Shown one piece after another: positions 55,014-64,000 of a stretch of DNA of 64,000 bases (position 1 is its first letter; every line of letters starts with the position of its first letter). This DNA comes from Gracilaria gracilis. Its lineage: Eukaryota; Rhodophyta; Florideophyceae; Gracilariales; Gracilariaceae. The translations under genes were made by a program, and so were the position numbers. The notes beneath the pieces are model-generated. The model saw nothing but the letters and a program-made list of their open reading frames with translations. It ran no database searches and was not told the origin of the DNA. Where the stretch lies: contig JARGSG010000019.1 in assembly GCA_030374805.1 (NCBI GenBank), positions 186,001 to 250,000 of the forward strand. Direction: 5' to 3'.

Positions 55014-55600
55014 TTATAGCCCGTTCTCAATTGGTCTTCTTGTTGAAGCCGAATCTTCGGATCCAACAATAACAACAAAAGCATGGGTGTACGCCGGTCT
55101 TCGTGCAACTCCAGCACCATCATAGAATTTGGCCTTCTCACGATGCTGCTTCAAATGATGATCAGTTAAACAAAATGTGCAGAAGTCAGGTAATCTGTAC
55201 TCAACTTTCCATAATCCTGAATGGAATCTAAGACCTATAGGTTGGACTATCTCTCTCTCGCTTTGTAAGCACACAAGTCTGAATACAATTTACTGCGGAA
55301 CTATTCTGTTGGGAGAAACGTTCTCACACGAGAAAGGACAACATCTTTTCAAACCATTTCCCAGCGATTTCCGCAACAACCTGGTTCATGAAGAGGAGGG
55401 GGAGGCAAACAAAAACCTTCGTGGCATAGTTCTCTTGGGACGTCAGGCTTTCAATATCGCCAGCCATGGTGAGTTCTGACTTCTCTCAAGATTGCCGAGT
55501 TGTGAACCTAGGGCTTACAAATCTGGAGACGTTTGGTTGTAGCATTCTGCAACCACTGCATTTCACTTCCTTCTGTCATTAATCGCAGAAGTGGGTTTCA
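55014..55600. other. No gene recognised
   Basis: Short frames on both strands (minus 55274-55014 with CTFCLTDHHLKQH; plus 55177-55479). No family match. Upstream region of the nuclease gene. Confidence 0.4.
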
Positions 55601-55608
55601 TTTCGCTC

Positions 55609-55616
55609 TATAAAAA
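55609..55616 (+). promoter_or_regulatory. TATA box of the nuclease gene
   Basis: TATAAAAA, 93 bases before the ATG at 55702. The spacing suits a short 5' leader of about 60 bases. Confidence 0.5.
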
Positions 55617-55701
55617 CCGTACCCCCGTCATGAGTCCGGCGTTTCCCGGACAGTTGCATGTCATCACACTTAGATAATACCGCGTCCCCTGACTCAAAAT
55701 C

Positions 55702-56565
55702 ATGAAGTTTGAAACCCAATTCTGGATTCTTCTTGCACTACTTGTTTTAACAACTCATTTCACATCTGCAACTTGTAGTGAGTTGAGCCAACGTCGTTTC
55801 GGACTTAACATCTCGATTCATCAAGACGGTCTGGACAAGCAAGATATCAACAATGTGAATTTGTTTCGAGCCAGAGGCGGGAGTGTAGAGTATTCCGGAT
55901 TTGATTCAAGGAGAAGAGTACAAGGGGCATCAGCTGTAATCAATGAAGACACGGTGAACATCGGATCGAAACCTGAGCAGAGTATTCACCCTTCAGGATG
56001 GGAGGAAATTGGAGTTAAGGGTAAAGCTAGGCATCGATGCCATCTCATTGGAGCACAACTTGGAGGCTCTGGTGCAGATGCAAGAAACCTTTTCACCTGT
56101 CACCGACATGCTAATTCTCCGGTTATGAGACATTACGAGAACCGAATTCGTAAATTGGTCGATAGTTTTCGAAGCGGAGACCCACGGGGATGTAGCAGAG
56201 CCGTCAAGCGTCGAAGAAGAGGCCCACAGAGAGGTCGCAGAGCCGTCAAGCGTCGAAGAAGAGGCCCACAGAGAAGTCGCAGAGCCGTCAAGCGTCGAAG
56301 AAGAGGCCCACAGAGATGTCGCAGAGCCGTCAAGCACACTGTCAATCTCTCGTACCATGAAGATACGCCCTACGCAAGCAAGATCAGAATCACGTCGCAG
56401 ATGTACGTAAACGGGCAACCTAAAGAGGTGCTACAAGACGTGTGGGTATATAACAAGGACGAAACCAATCCGAAAGTGGAGTTCATATGTGCTGGTTCTA
56501 TGCCACAAGAGGCGGCGCCATCCGTGGATGATGACAGCATAACCAAAGCGACTGCACCATGTTAG
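55702..56565 (+). CDS. Secreted DNA/RNA non-specific endonuclease with Arg-rich repeat
   Basis: Intact single-exon frame of 287 codons. A signal peptide is clear: Met-Lys start, hydrophobic core FWILLALLVL, cleavage probably after the Thr/Ala stretch near residue 24. The nuclease core (residues about 108-155) has RHRCHLIGAQLGG with the catalytic His, GADARNLFTC with the metal-binding Asn, and NSPVMRHYENRIRKL. This is the Endonuclea_NS_2 type of beta-beta-alpha-metal nuclease that cuts DNA and RNA. Residues about 165-211 are a tandem repeat RAVKRRRRGPQR, three full 42-bp units plus a partial one. The conserved nuclease C-terminus (VNLSYHEDTPYASKIRI, WVYN) follows the repeat. A role outside the cell in nutrition or defence is inferred. 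Confidence 0.82.
   Translation: MKFETQFWILLALLVLTTHFTSATCSELSQRRFGLNISIHQDGLDKQDINNVNLFRARGGSVEYSGFDSRRRVQGASAVINEDTVNIGSKPEQSIHPSGWEEIGVKGKARHRCHLIGAQLGGSGADARNLFTCHRHANSPVMRHYENRIRKLVDSFRSGDPRGCSRAVKRRRRGPQRGRRAVKRRRRGPQRSRRAVKRRRRGPQRCRRAVKHTVNLSYHEDTPYASKIRITSQMYVNGQPKEVLQDVWVYNKDETNPKVEFICAGSMPQEAAPSVDDDSITKATAPC
56195..56335 (+). repeat. 42-bp minisatellite coding for Arg-rich units
   Basis: Units start at 56195, 56237, 56279 and 56321 (last one partial). Each begins GCAGAGCCGTCAAG and encodes 14 residues with a run of four Arg. The units are nearly identical, so the expansion is recent or homogenised. Confidence 0.92.
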
Positions 56566-57287
56566 ACCGCCGTATGGCAATCATTTTGAACACGAATTGC
56601 TCGCTGCAATGGTATACTAAATGAATTGCATGGACGTGCGTTTCCCGACGAAGCGCCATTTGTATTCTTCGCAAAAGGAGTTTGAAGTTGGAAGGGTTGA
56701 TCGTTAGATCTGTCAATATGTGTTGCGTTAGATGCAGCATTAGTTCTTAGTACGAGCTCCTGTAATAGTGTGGCTCACTTTGAGATGCTGGTTTAGCAGG
56801 TTTACAGCATCTACAACCGGGTATAAGTAGGTACCTCGGATTGGTATTGGTGATGAGAACGAGGATTATCATCATTGCACGTAAACTACAATTATGATCG
56901 GATCAGCTTTTGTGAAGCAGCCTCACAACGAGGCCGTAATTGGCTTGCAAGCAGCTCTTCACTGAGCCGCCACTGCATTTGCGTAGAAGAGCGCCCAACC
57001 TTTTTGGGCTGATAAAGAGAGCGAGAGAGACGCAGCTTTTGCTGGGGATTTGTTTCATTTGTTGTAATAAGCTTGGACAAACATTAGAGGTTGGTGACTT
57101 TGACGTGCATCATCTGTGATAAAGACGTGTATCATCGAGTTGCTGAAATAAGGGACAGTAGTCTAAACCGGGACTGTTTTTTAACAATTTTTATGAGTAA
57201 AAGCTCCTATTAAGGGCTTTCGTGGCATTGTATAGGCCGTAACTCAAGAACGTCTCATTTATATTCAAATTAAAGTTCAGATTCGTC
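56566..57287. other. No gene seen
   Basis: 3' flank of the nuclease gene and spacer to the pogo relic. Nothing recognisable. Confidence 0.55.
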
Positions 57288-58450
57288 ATGCGCGCGCTTT
57301 TTCGAATGGGAGAACGTCTTGTCGAGCTGTCAACCCACACGATGGCTCCACAATCGCGACATCGAACACGAGAGCCATCCTTAGCTGCCCTCGAAAGCCG
57401 CGGATACTTGCAAGCATGCCGAAGCGCGTTTGGGCCCGCCAGGGTGAGAGAAAACGACTACGGATTGCAATCGTGCATCACCAAAGCACAAAGTCTTCAA
57501 TTCGGGCCACTGCCGCTCGTTTCAAACACTCCAAGTCTTTGCCATTCACAACTCACCAAAACAACTAGGGCGTTCGCCAGCCCTTAACCGGCATAAAGAG
57601 GCTCTAATCACTGATGCCGTGATCTACTTTTTGCAAAATGGGACTCCTTTATCTCGCAAAAGATTTAAGCAGCTCATTCATACCTACATTGACTGTTTAT
57701 TTCGACACCGCCAGCAACAACTCCCATTCAAGGATGGTACGCCAGGTGATGATTATATCCGTAGTTTTCTAAAACGACATCCAAAAGTGAGTTCAAAACG
57801 TTGGTCCAACTAGAAAAACCTGCGAGCCATAGCGATGTCACGGGAAACCTTAGCCACCCACTTCGCGCGTCTGGATCAAGTGTGTAAAGAATACAAGATC
57901 TGCCACGCGGAACAGATCTTCAACATTGATGAAAGTAAATTCTCAGTACGAACCGAAGCTCATGCGAGGTCCAAGGCGTTGTTTTCTGCGAACGGAAGAA
58001 GCAATTCCACGGAGTTGAAATGAAGCGGAAATGCACAGCATGTGACAATTATGCCCGTAGTGTCAGCCGACGGCAGAGTGTAGAGTCCTTTGGTTGTTCT
58101 CCCTGGTGTACAGATGAAGTACCGAGTTCGACCAGATGGAATTAAGGAAACGCCCCAAATTTATTTGCCCTTTAACGCCCGAACGTGCTACAGAGACCCT
58201 GCCGGAGTTGACGGGGCTATTTTTTATAACTGGGTGGAGGCGTTTCTCAAAGAGACTAAGGAGTTGAGGCGGAAGCACAAATAAATTGTTTTGACCTTCG
58301 ATGGATACGGCGCACACTGCACGTACGCCGCTTTGAATCTGATGAAACAGAACAACATAATAGCCATAAGGCTTCCAGCTCACACCTCGCATAGTACTCA
58401 GGTTCTCGACTACACTGTGTCCTCTCTCCTTTCAAGAATGCGTTCAGGAA
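57288..58450 (+). pseudogene. pogo-like (DDE_1) transposase relic 2
   Basis: Decayed relative of 25657-27385. Pieces: 57619-57813 with TPLSRKRFKQLIHTYID and DDYIRSFLKRHP; 57835-58023 with FNIDESKFSVR (first Asp) and GRSNSTELK; after a TGA, AQHVTIMPVVSADGR; 58090-58284; then LTFDGYGAH (second Asp) and THSTQVLDYTVSSLL (third Asp) to 58450. At least five stops or shifts. The N-terminal helix-turn-helix part (57288-57590) is scrambled. Confidence 0.75.
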
Positions 58451-58565
58451 TTTTGTAGTATAGCAAACCAAACGGATTGTCAGGTAAGAAGGGGGGCGTT
58501 CTAGACTGTCATATGCTGGATCGCACGGGCTGTGCAGTGACACGGGCGTGTGCGGGTGGTGCACG

Positions 58566-59034
58566 TGTAGTGATTAGGCCTATCGGTAGTTGTAATTTAA
58601 CACGTAGCATAGTTGTAGGTAGATGGCACCCTACCCCATTTGGGCATTTCCGCCATGTACTAAGGGTGCCAATTCGGACTGTAAGTGAGAAGTTGCAGCG
58701 TTGAGGTGCTACTTATGCACCTCCGCTCCTCCTGCGGACCTATCTAGTAAAAGGTAAGCACCTTCTCCGCTCAACTATACACTCTAACGCAGATCTGAGC
58801 TATACCATTAACGGAGCGATTCCCTTAGGTTTACAAGCCGTTCGGACTCTAAGTGCGTATCTCGATCGCGCCTGACGCTTCAAACCGCCCAGTCTCCTTA
58901 CGACCGCCTGGTGCTAGCGATCGTTTTCACGCGTTACACATATCCCCGTCCGGATCGCGGGACTACACGCCCCGCTTACGAACTTAACGCACGGATCGCG
59001 CCTCTAGGAAATCCCTTACTTGCGCTATCTCACA
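58566..59034 (+). repeat. 5' LTR of the truncated gypsy element
   Basis: 469 bp from TGTAGTGATTAGG to ATCTCACA, followed at once by the conserved primer-binding site. The 5' end is placed by likeness of TGTAGTG to the other LTR starts. No partner LTR exists here to confirm it. Confidence 0.65.
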
Positions 59035-59106
59035 TTGGTCTCCCGACCTAGAAGTGAGATTCGTGTTTTTCGTACGGAGTACCAACAGATCTGAACAAGA
59101 AATCTC

Positions 59107-61322
59107 GTGATGAACGCACGTGACGCAATCGTGGAACCGATCGGAAGGGTTGTCGAAAAAGAATCGGATCAGTCTGTCGAGCCTCCTCCGCAGTCCACCT
59201 TGGGTACGGCTTCGGTTGGCCGCCGCAGCGCCCGTGGTACTGCTCCTGCCCCCGAATTCCGCCTGGAGAACCCCGAGGTACTTTTGCGCAAGTCCTCGAG
59301 GTCTTCCAAGGACGTCCCCGACCCATCCGTTCGGATAAGTGATCCCCCTGTGAGTCTGGAGGGATCGGAGGCGCTTCCGCACCTCGTAGTTCCGACCGGA
59401 CAGACCACTTTGGATACCCGGCCGAGAACGCTCCCAGAACTGTGGAAGCAACTTGAGCCATACTGGCATTACAAGCTAAAGAGCGAGATTGAATCCCGTG
59501 TTCCGGTTCGGGTGGAGCGTTATCTGCATGACCGGATTGAAGTAATCACCCCGACTGTCCGTGAGACGGCCGAGGCGATTCTACAACAGATGATTCCGAC
59601 CGGGTTTGGCGAGGGTGTACAAGAAGACCGACCGGCAGTTTACACGGCAACGGCGAGGTTGCCACCCCTACCCAAGTTCTCTCTTGGCAGACCGGACTTA
59701 GCCAAACTACCCACCGGACGGGACGAAGGGCCACATCCAGAAGGGGGCCAGCAGAGCGCCCCCATGGTTCCAATCCTCCCGGTGGTTCCACACCGAGATG
59801 ACCCGAACGGAGATTCAGACGACTCTTCTGAAGATGAGAGAAGAGGCCGCCGCAAGAAGGGCGGTAGAGCTGATCACTCCTCCGACTTGGATCGCCCTCA
59901 CCGCGCACGGAAGAACCGTCGTCGTAGACAGAAGCGACGCTCCTCTGATTCGGATACTGATTCTGACCGCTCGGATAGTTCTGATGCCGTTTCCAGGACT
60001 GACAGTGACGAGAACTTAAACCGTTTTGATCGCAAACGCCGCTCCGATCGTCATCGTTCCCGTTCGGAGAGGGTTGCGCCCAGACGCAGTAAACCGTTGA
60101 ACGAACTGTTCACCAAGGTCGTGGACTACCGTACGTATCGGCTTGACAATCGGAGTCACCGATACAACTCTAAAGTAGCGCGCAAGATCGGGCGCTACCA
60201 AAAGAAGTTGAATGTCCAGATGAAGGGGCATTCCTTCTCCGGGGCGGATTCTATATCGGTCATGAACTTTCTGCAGCGGTTCAAAACCGCCTGCAATCAC
60301 AACGGACTGTCCGAGGGAGCAGCACTGTGGTGCTTCCAATTCTACCTCAGCGGACCGGCTCACGCGTTGATCCAGTGCCGCCTCTAGGGAGAAACGGGCG
60401 CCATTGATGTACGTCGGGGTGAAATGCTCCATACGTACCCGGAGGTTGTCAACTTTCTGTTGACTACGTACGCTACGGATGAAGTCATTGCCGACGCCTA
60501 CGCGGAAGTCCCCTCTACCGTCAGTCTTCTGAGATGTCCGAAACGGAATACTCGCAGAAACTGTGGACGAAAGCCCTCCGCTGTGGCCATGTCTTTTCTG
60601 ATCGAAGATTGAAGTCCCTCTTCGTAGAGGGGCTGCTTCCTTCCATACGGGCAAAGGTGAGGAATTACCTTACGACACATCCACATATTGGATACGACGC
60701 ACTCGCAAAGTACGCCGAGTCGTACGGTGATACCCACCGTTCGGCGAAACGTCAATCCGTCCGGGTTGATACGCCGACACGCCCAGCTGGTACCAAGGTT
60801 GCAGTCTCACGCTCCTCTGGACGGAAAATTTTGAGCTTGGACACTGGTACGGAATCGACCGATACCAACTCGAACGACGGCGAAGCCATCCTTGCTTTTG
60901 GGCAAAGCAGTTCCACGCAGTCGATGCCAACGACCTCGTCGTCGGCCTCGGCTTATTCCCGGTCGGACTCATACCACACGGCCAACCCAATGACGCCGCG
61001 GCAGGTCGCGCAGCCAGCGCAGTCTCAGGTACGACTCATGGACCGCCCGTGTCGGATTTGTCTATCCAGAGAACCAGATCATTGTAAGATGATCCCGCCC
61101 GGTGTTCGTGAAGCTCTACTTGCCGCACGGGAGAAGAACTACGACCTCCGTCGCGAGGAAGGTTACTACAACCGTGACGGGGCCGCTCGGATTTCTAGTG
61201 GTGTACGTTCCGCTTCCCTCATTCGGGCTACCCCTGCTGGACGCGCCTTAGCACCCCGAACAGTCATGATTGCCGAAGAGGGTGCCGCGCTGGAGCAGGA
61301 AAACGAAACGGAGGACGCGTAG
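59107..61322 (+). pseudogene. gag of the truncated gypsy element
   Basis: Frame from ATG 59107 or 59110 to a TAG at 60385-60387 (the sister has Glu there), continuing in the same frame to about 60510. There a one-base loss moves to the frame 60534-61322. Domains as in the sister: Ser/Asp/Arg-rich region (59890-60070), VDYRTYRL, MKGHSFSGAD, FLQRFKTACNHNGL, CFQFYLSGPAHALI, then FVEGLLPSIRAKVRNYL and the C-terminal CRICLSREPDHC. Here the cysteine motif keeps His (C-X2-C-X6-H-C). Reading through both lesions gives about 740 codons. Confidence 0.82.
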
Positions 61323-61414
61323 AGGCGAACTGTCCTCCAACGCCGAAACGCCTCACCAAAGCGAACTGTACGGATCCTACTTCCGACCCAGACGAGCAGT
61401 CGCTTTTACACGCT

Positions 61415-61850
61415 TTGGATGAGTACGACTCGGTCACGCCAGTAATGTTGATGAGCAGCGTGAACTATAAAGTGAATTTCTCCGTCGGGTTCTCTCGATC
61501 GGTTATGCATCCACTTACAGGTGTGCTCGATACTGGCGCTTTCCCGAATCTCATCCATGAGCGGTACCTTCCACCGCACTGGAAACTCCACTTGCAAAAC
61601 CGAACGTTCAGTAACATTACGGATGCTTCCCGCAATCGGATGGACATTTCTGGTGTTATTTCACTTCTTGTGCGAATTGGAGCTCTGCACGTACGGGTAC
61701 CCTTCCTGGTTGCTAGTAACCTGGCGGCAAGTTGCATTCTAGGTACCTCGTTTATCGACAGATACGTATTGGCAATACTGCCTCCAAAACGGACTGTCGT
61801 GTTACGCCACTCACACCCTGTGGCGATTCAATCCGCGTCTGGACGCAGTA
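61415..61850 (+). pseudogene. Protease start of pol, truncated
   Basis: Own ATG at 61415, 92 bases after the gag stop and in the -1 register relative to gag. GVLDTGAFPNLIHE contains the catalytic Asp-Thr-Gly; ILGTSFIDRYVLAILPPKR follows. The frame is undamaged up to the break at about 61850. It shows that pol in this family can begin at its own start codon rather than being fused to gag. Confidence 0.78.
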
Positions 61851-62456
61851 TATCTTCCTGAAGGCTACAAGATTAACGGAACACTCCGTAATGGTTTACT
61901 GTACTACCTTGTCGACGGTATCAACCCTCGCTGGGCCATATTCGCTGGTCCAAATCATGCTGCAGTCAATGACCGCGAGTTGAACATGACTAAAGCGCAG
62001 GAGGGAAGATGAAAGGATATTGAGAGATTATTCGGGGCTCTACAGGGGCGCTTCATAATTTTGCGACACGAACGATATGAGTGGAGTGATGAACTTATCA
62101 TCTTGATAAGTCAAGTCTGCATAATACTGCACAACATGTTGGTTGACATGGATTCGCGTGGTGAATTAAACGATGAGATACAGGCAGACGGGGAGAATAT
62201 TAGCGTAGTCGAGGAGTTTTCAAATGAGGCTGTTGATGCTGGTGATACAGAAAATCTATCGAACGCAACAGGTTCTTGTGGAGCAACGCCTTTGGCAAGA
62301 AAAGGGCAGGCTCACGAAGACGTTCGGAATCTTCCCCTCCACAGGGCAGCACAGCGAACGGAGCACTCCGGGAATGACACAGCTAAGCCGTGTGTAAATC
62401 CGAGGTCAAACCATCACGACAAGCGTCGGTGCGCTAGGCTGATTAGTAGTCGGTAG
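61850..62456 (+). pseudogene. Harbinger-like transposase C-terminal fragment (second type)
   Basis: One frame from about 61850 with LPEGYKINGTL, YYLVDGINPRWAIF, TKAQEGR, a TGA at 62010-62012 where Arg is expected, then KDIERLFGALQGRF (third catalytic acid), WSDELIILISQVCIILHNMLVDM and a tail to 62456. This is the plant-transposon-protein subgroup of the Harbinger/ISL2EU DDE nucleases, distinct from the one at 30/41 kb. The first two catalytic Asp are missing because the fragment begins in the middle. It is joined directly to the broken gypsy element. Confidence 0.78.
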
Positions 62457-63234
62457 AGATCCACGTGTTCACACGGTCACGAGATGAGTCCTCGAAAGAG
62501 AGTAGCACGGCAACGACAAGGTGTCGGAAACGGGCCACTGAGAACAGGGCAAAAAGGCAAACCCAAAAAGGGGAGAGAGCAAACCACCAGAGTGGGGAAG
62601 AGAGAGAGAGAATAATGCAAACCCAATACAGGGGCGAATATAGGACAATAGGTCGGAATGAGACACACAAATAGTGGTTATACTCTGAGCGCCACAAGGG
62701 TGGGTAACTATACGTGAACAACGCAGTCGTCACTCCACTTGGAGGTAACCAATCCGCGAAGGCGTGATAGTTAGAGCCAGAAGCCCTTGCTTGGCAAGGG
62801 GCAGTTTACTTGGGGGAGCGGTGCTCAACCCTCTAAGTACTGAGCTCGGCGCACCACTGACAGTGGGTGCGCCGGGAAAAATAATCTATAAAATATCTAA
62901 GTAAATACAGCAATGCTGGGTGCACTGCCTCTGGCATGTTCGTGCTACACGTGTGCTATTCACACCCGCTAAGCGGCGCCTCGAGCCGTGAAATCCACGT
63001 GTACATGTGTGGAAATTACCTCCGCGAGGCGACAGGCGAATAGCGGTGTAGCTCATATATATCTACTAACGCATGATGCGGAAGTTAACTAAGTACCTCA
63101 AATTGCCTCCAAGGAGTGTTGTCTTTCAGTTCTGCTCTAGAGGAACCCCGTCTCACAGTGGTTTACTTGCACTGCTAGAGAGAAACGAAATTGTGACCAG
63201 CCAAGACGAGCACGATAGCCTTAAAACAGCGCTG
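62457..63234. other. No gene recognised
   Basis: Purine-rich stretch at 62500-62640, then sequence sharing short motifs with 18067-18500. Frames on both strands are probably chance. A plus frame from 63073 runs on into the LTR-like sequence. Confidence 0.4.
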
Positions 63235-63836
63235 TGTAGTACAATGAGACCTCAATGGGTTGGTGCCACGTGGGCCTACTGGTGCGCCTTGCTGGCTGCA
63301 CTGTACCCAATTGGTATTCTGTATTTTATAATTTCTAATTTCTGATTTATAGTCTAGGATAGTTTAACATTGCTGGCCCATGACAGTAGGTCATGGGCAC
63401 AGCCGATGACGTCATGCCCGCAAGGGAGATCGGCGTCGGTGCACCTTGTATATATTGTGGTGCACCTCGCCTTCCCCCTCGGGTATTGTAAAGTCAGGCA
63501 CCATTAGGGCAGTAACTATACCATCTTGGTCACTTGCTACTCTATTACTATTCAGGTTTTACCGCACGTCGACGTCTACTACCGTACACCTACACGGTCT
63601 AGACTAGTTGCCCCGCCGTTTGCCCCTGCGGGTTTCAGGTGCCCTACTACCATATTGGTTGTGTGTTTTTCCCCTTTAGGTTGAGCCCTCGCGCGCTCCC
63701 TCTACCAGGCGGACCCCACACCTTATCGGTATTTGTACGACACACTGTCACATCATCTTTGGGCCAGAGGAGGTGAAAACCAGTAGTACGCGTTTCTTGT
63801 TATTCATTGTCTCTGATGCGCCCTCTATAGCACCAC
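63235..63836 (+). repeat. Probable LTR at window end
   Basis: Starts TGTAGTACAATGAGACC, resembling the starts at 1025, 30383 and 58566, and may end CACCACA near 63836. It contains TATATATT near 63469. The following ATG at 63843 opens MREPPFTKPPRAA, possibly the start of a gag. The partner LTR would be beyond the window. Confidence 0.4.
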
Positions 63837-64000
63837 AACAGCATGCGGGAGCCCCCTTTTACAAAGCCGCCTCGGGCGGCTATAGCTCCGCGCCAGGCAC
63901 CGCTTCTAGGCGGAGAGCCCTGGAACTCGAGATTTCGCGCGGTGCTCGCCCTGCTCGTTCCACATCACCTTCGTCGATAATCCTTCGAGTTACCAAGCAA

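Larger units (their letters stand above)
58566..61850 (+). mobile_element. Truncated Ty3/gypsy element, sister of the 30-kb one
   Basis: 5' LTR (58566-59034), primer-binding site (59035, TTGGTCTCCCGACC), gag and protease are present. The element ends abruptly at about 61850 inside the protease/RT linker, where Harbinger-like sequence starts. There is no RT, integrase or 3' LTR. Gag and protease align along their length with 31002-33203 and 33320-33720. It shares the CCGNNCGG richness (for example CCGATCGG near 59137, CCGAACGG near 59802). Confidence 0.85.

Noticed and set aside
62443..62733. Small Leu/Phe/Ser-rich minus-strand ORFs
   Set aside because: They arise from a purine-rich stretch on the plus strand and have no counterpart elsewhere.

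Overview
This is a eukaryotic, transposon-dominated window. Nothing looks like a bacterial operon. Nearly all recognisable coding sequence belongs to mobile elements in several states of decay: three Ty3/gypsy elements, three tyrosine-recombinase (DIRS/PAT-like) retroelements, two pogo-like and two Harbinger-like DNA transposons, three LINE 3' ends, a solo LTR and a partial LTR. The only two intact genes that look host-like, a secreted nuclease and a DUF1963 protein, each read as one uninterrupted exon. Intron-poor genes, this mix of elements and a Uma2-family relic would suit an alga or other protist. A red seaweed such as Chondrus would fit, but that is a guess and not shown by the sequence.

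Layout. 1-6913 is the right-hand part of a large DNA element. 9612-18066 is a second, apparently complete copy of the same element in the same orientation. It is bounded by 26-bp imperfect terminal inverted repeats. Both copies carry, in the same order, a decayed ketopantoate-reductase-like gene, an array of near-perfect palindromes (GCTTCATCGGTGCACCGATG core), a GC-rich stretch and a degenerate minus-strand ORF. A gypsy pol fragment (6914-9611) lies between the two copies. 18.5-19.4 kb holds a DIRS-like gag fragment, 20.0-25.2 kb a decayed DIRS-like element, 25.7-27.4 kb a pogo-like transposase and 28.3-29.7 kb a C/T-rich triplet-like tract.

30383-40802 is a 10.4-kb chromodomain-bearing Ty3/gypsy element. 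It is nested inside a Harbinger-like transposase gene, whose two halves lie at 30029-30382 and 40803-41734, with a GATAC target duplication. It carries an extra ~0.7-kilocodon reading frame on the opposite strand between pol and the 3' LTR remnant. Sense and antisense parts alike are saturated with the dyad CCGNNCGG. 42051-48433 is a tyrosine-recombinase retrotransposon with complete split direct repeats (A1-ORFs-B1-A2-B2), an intact gag and a nearly intact RT/RNase H.

48.4-57.2 kb is the only part with host-like genes: a Uma2-family pseudogene, a DUF1963 gene, and a secreted DNA/RNA endonuclease carrying a 42-bp arginine-rich tandem repeat. LINE 3' ends are scattered among them. 57.3-58.5 kb is a second pogo relic, and 58566-61850 is a truncated sister of the 30-kb gypsy element. 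61.85-62.46 kb is a second Harbinger relic. The window ends in what is probably the LTR and leader of another element.
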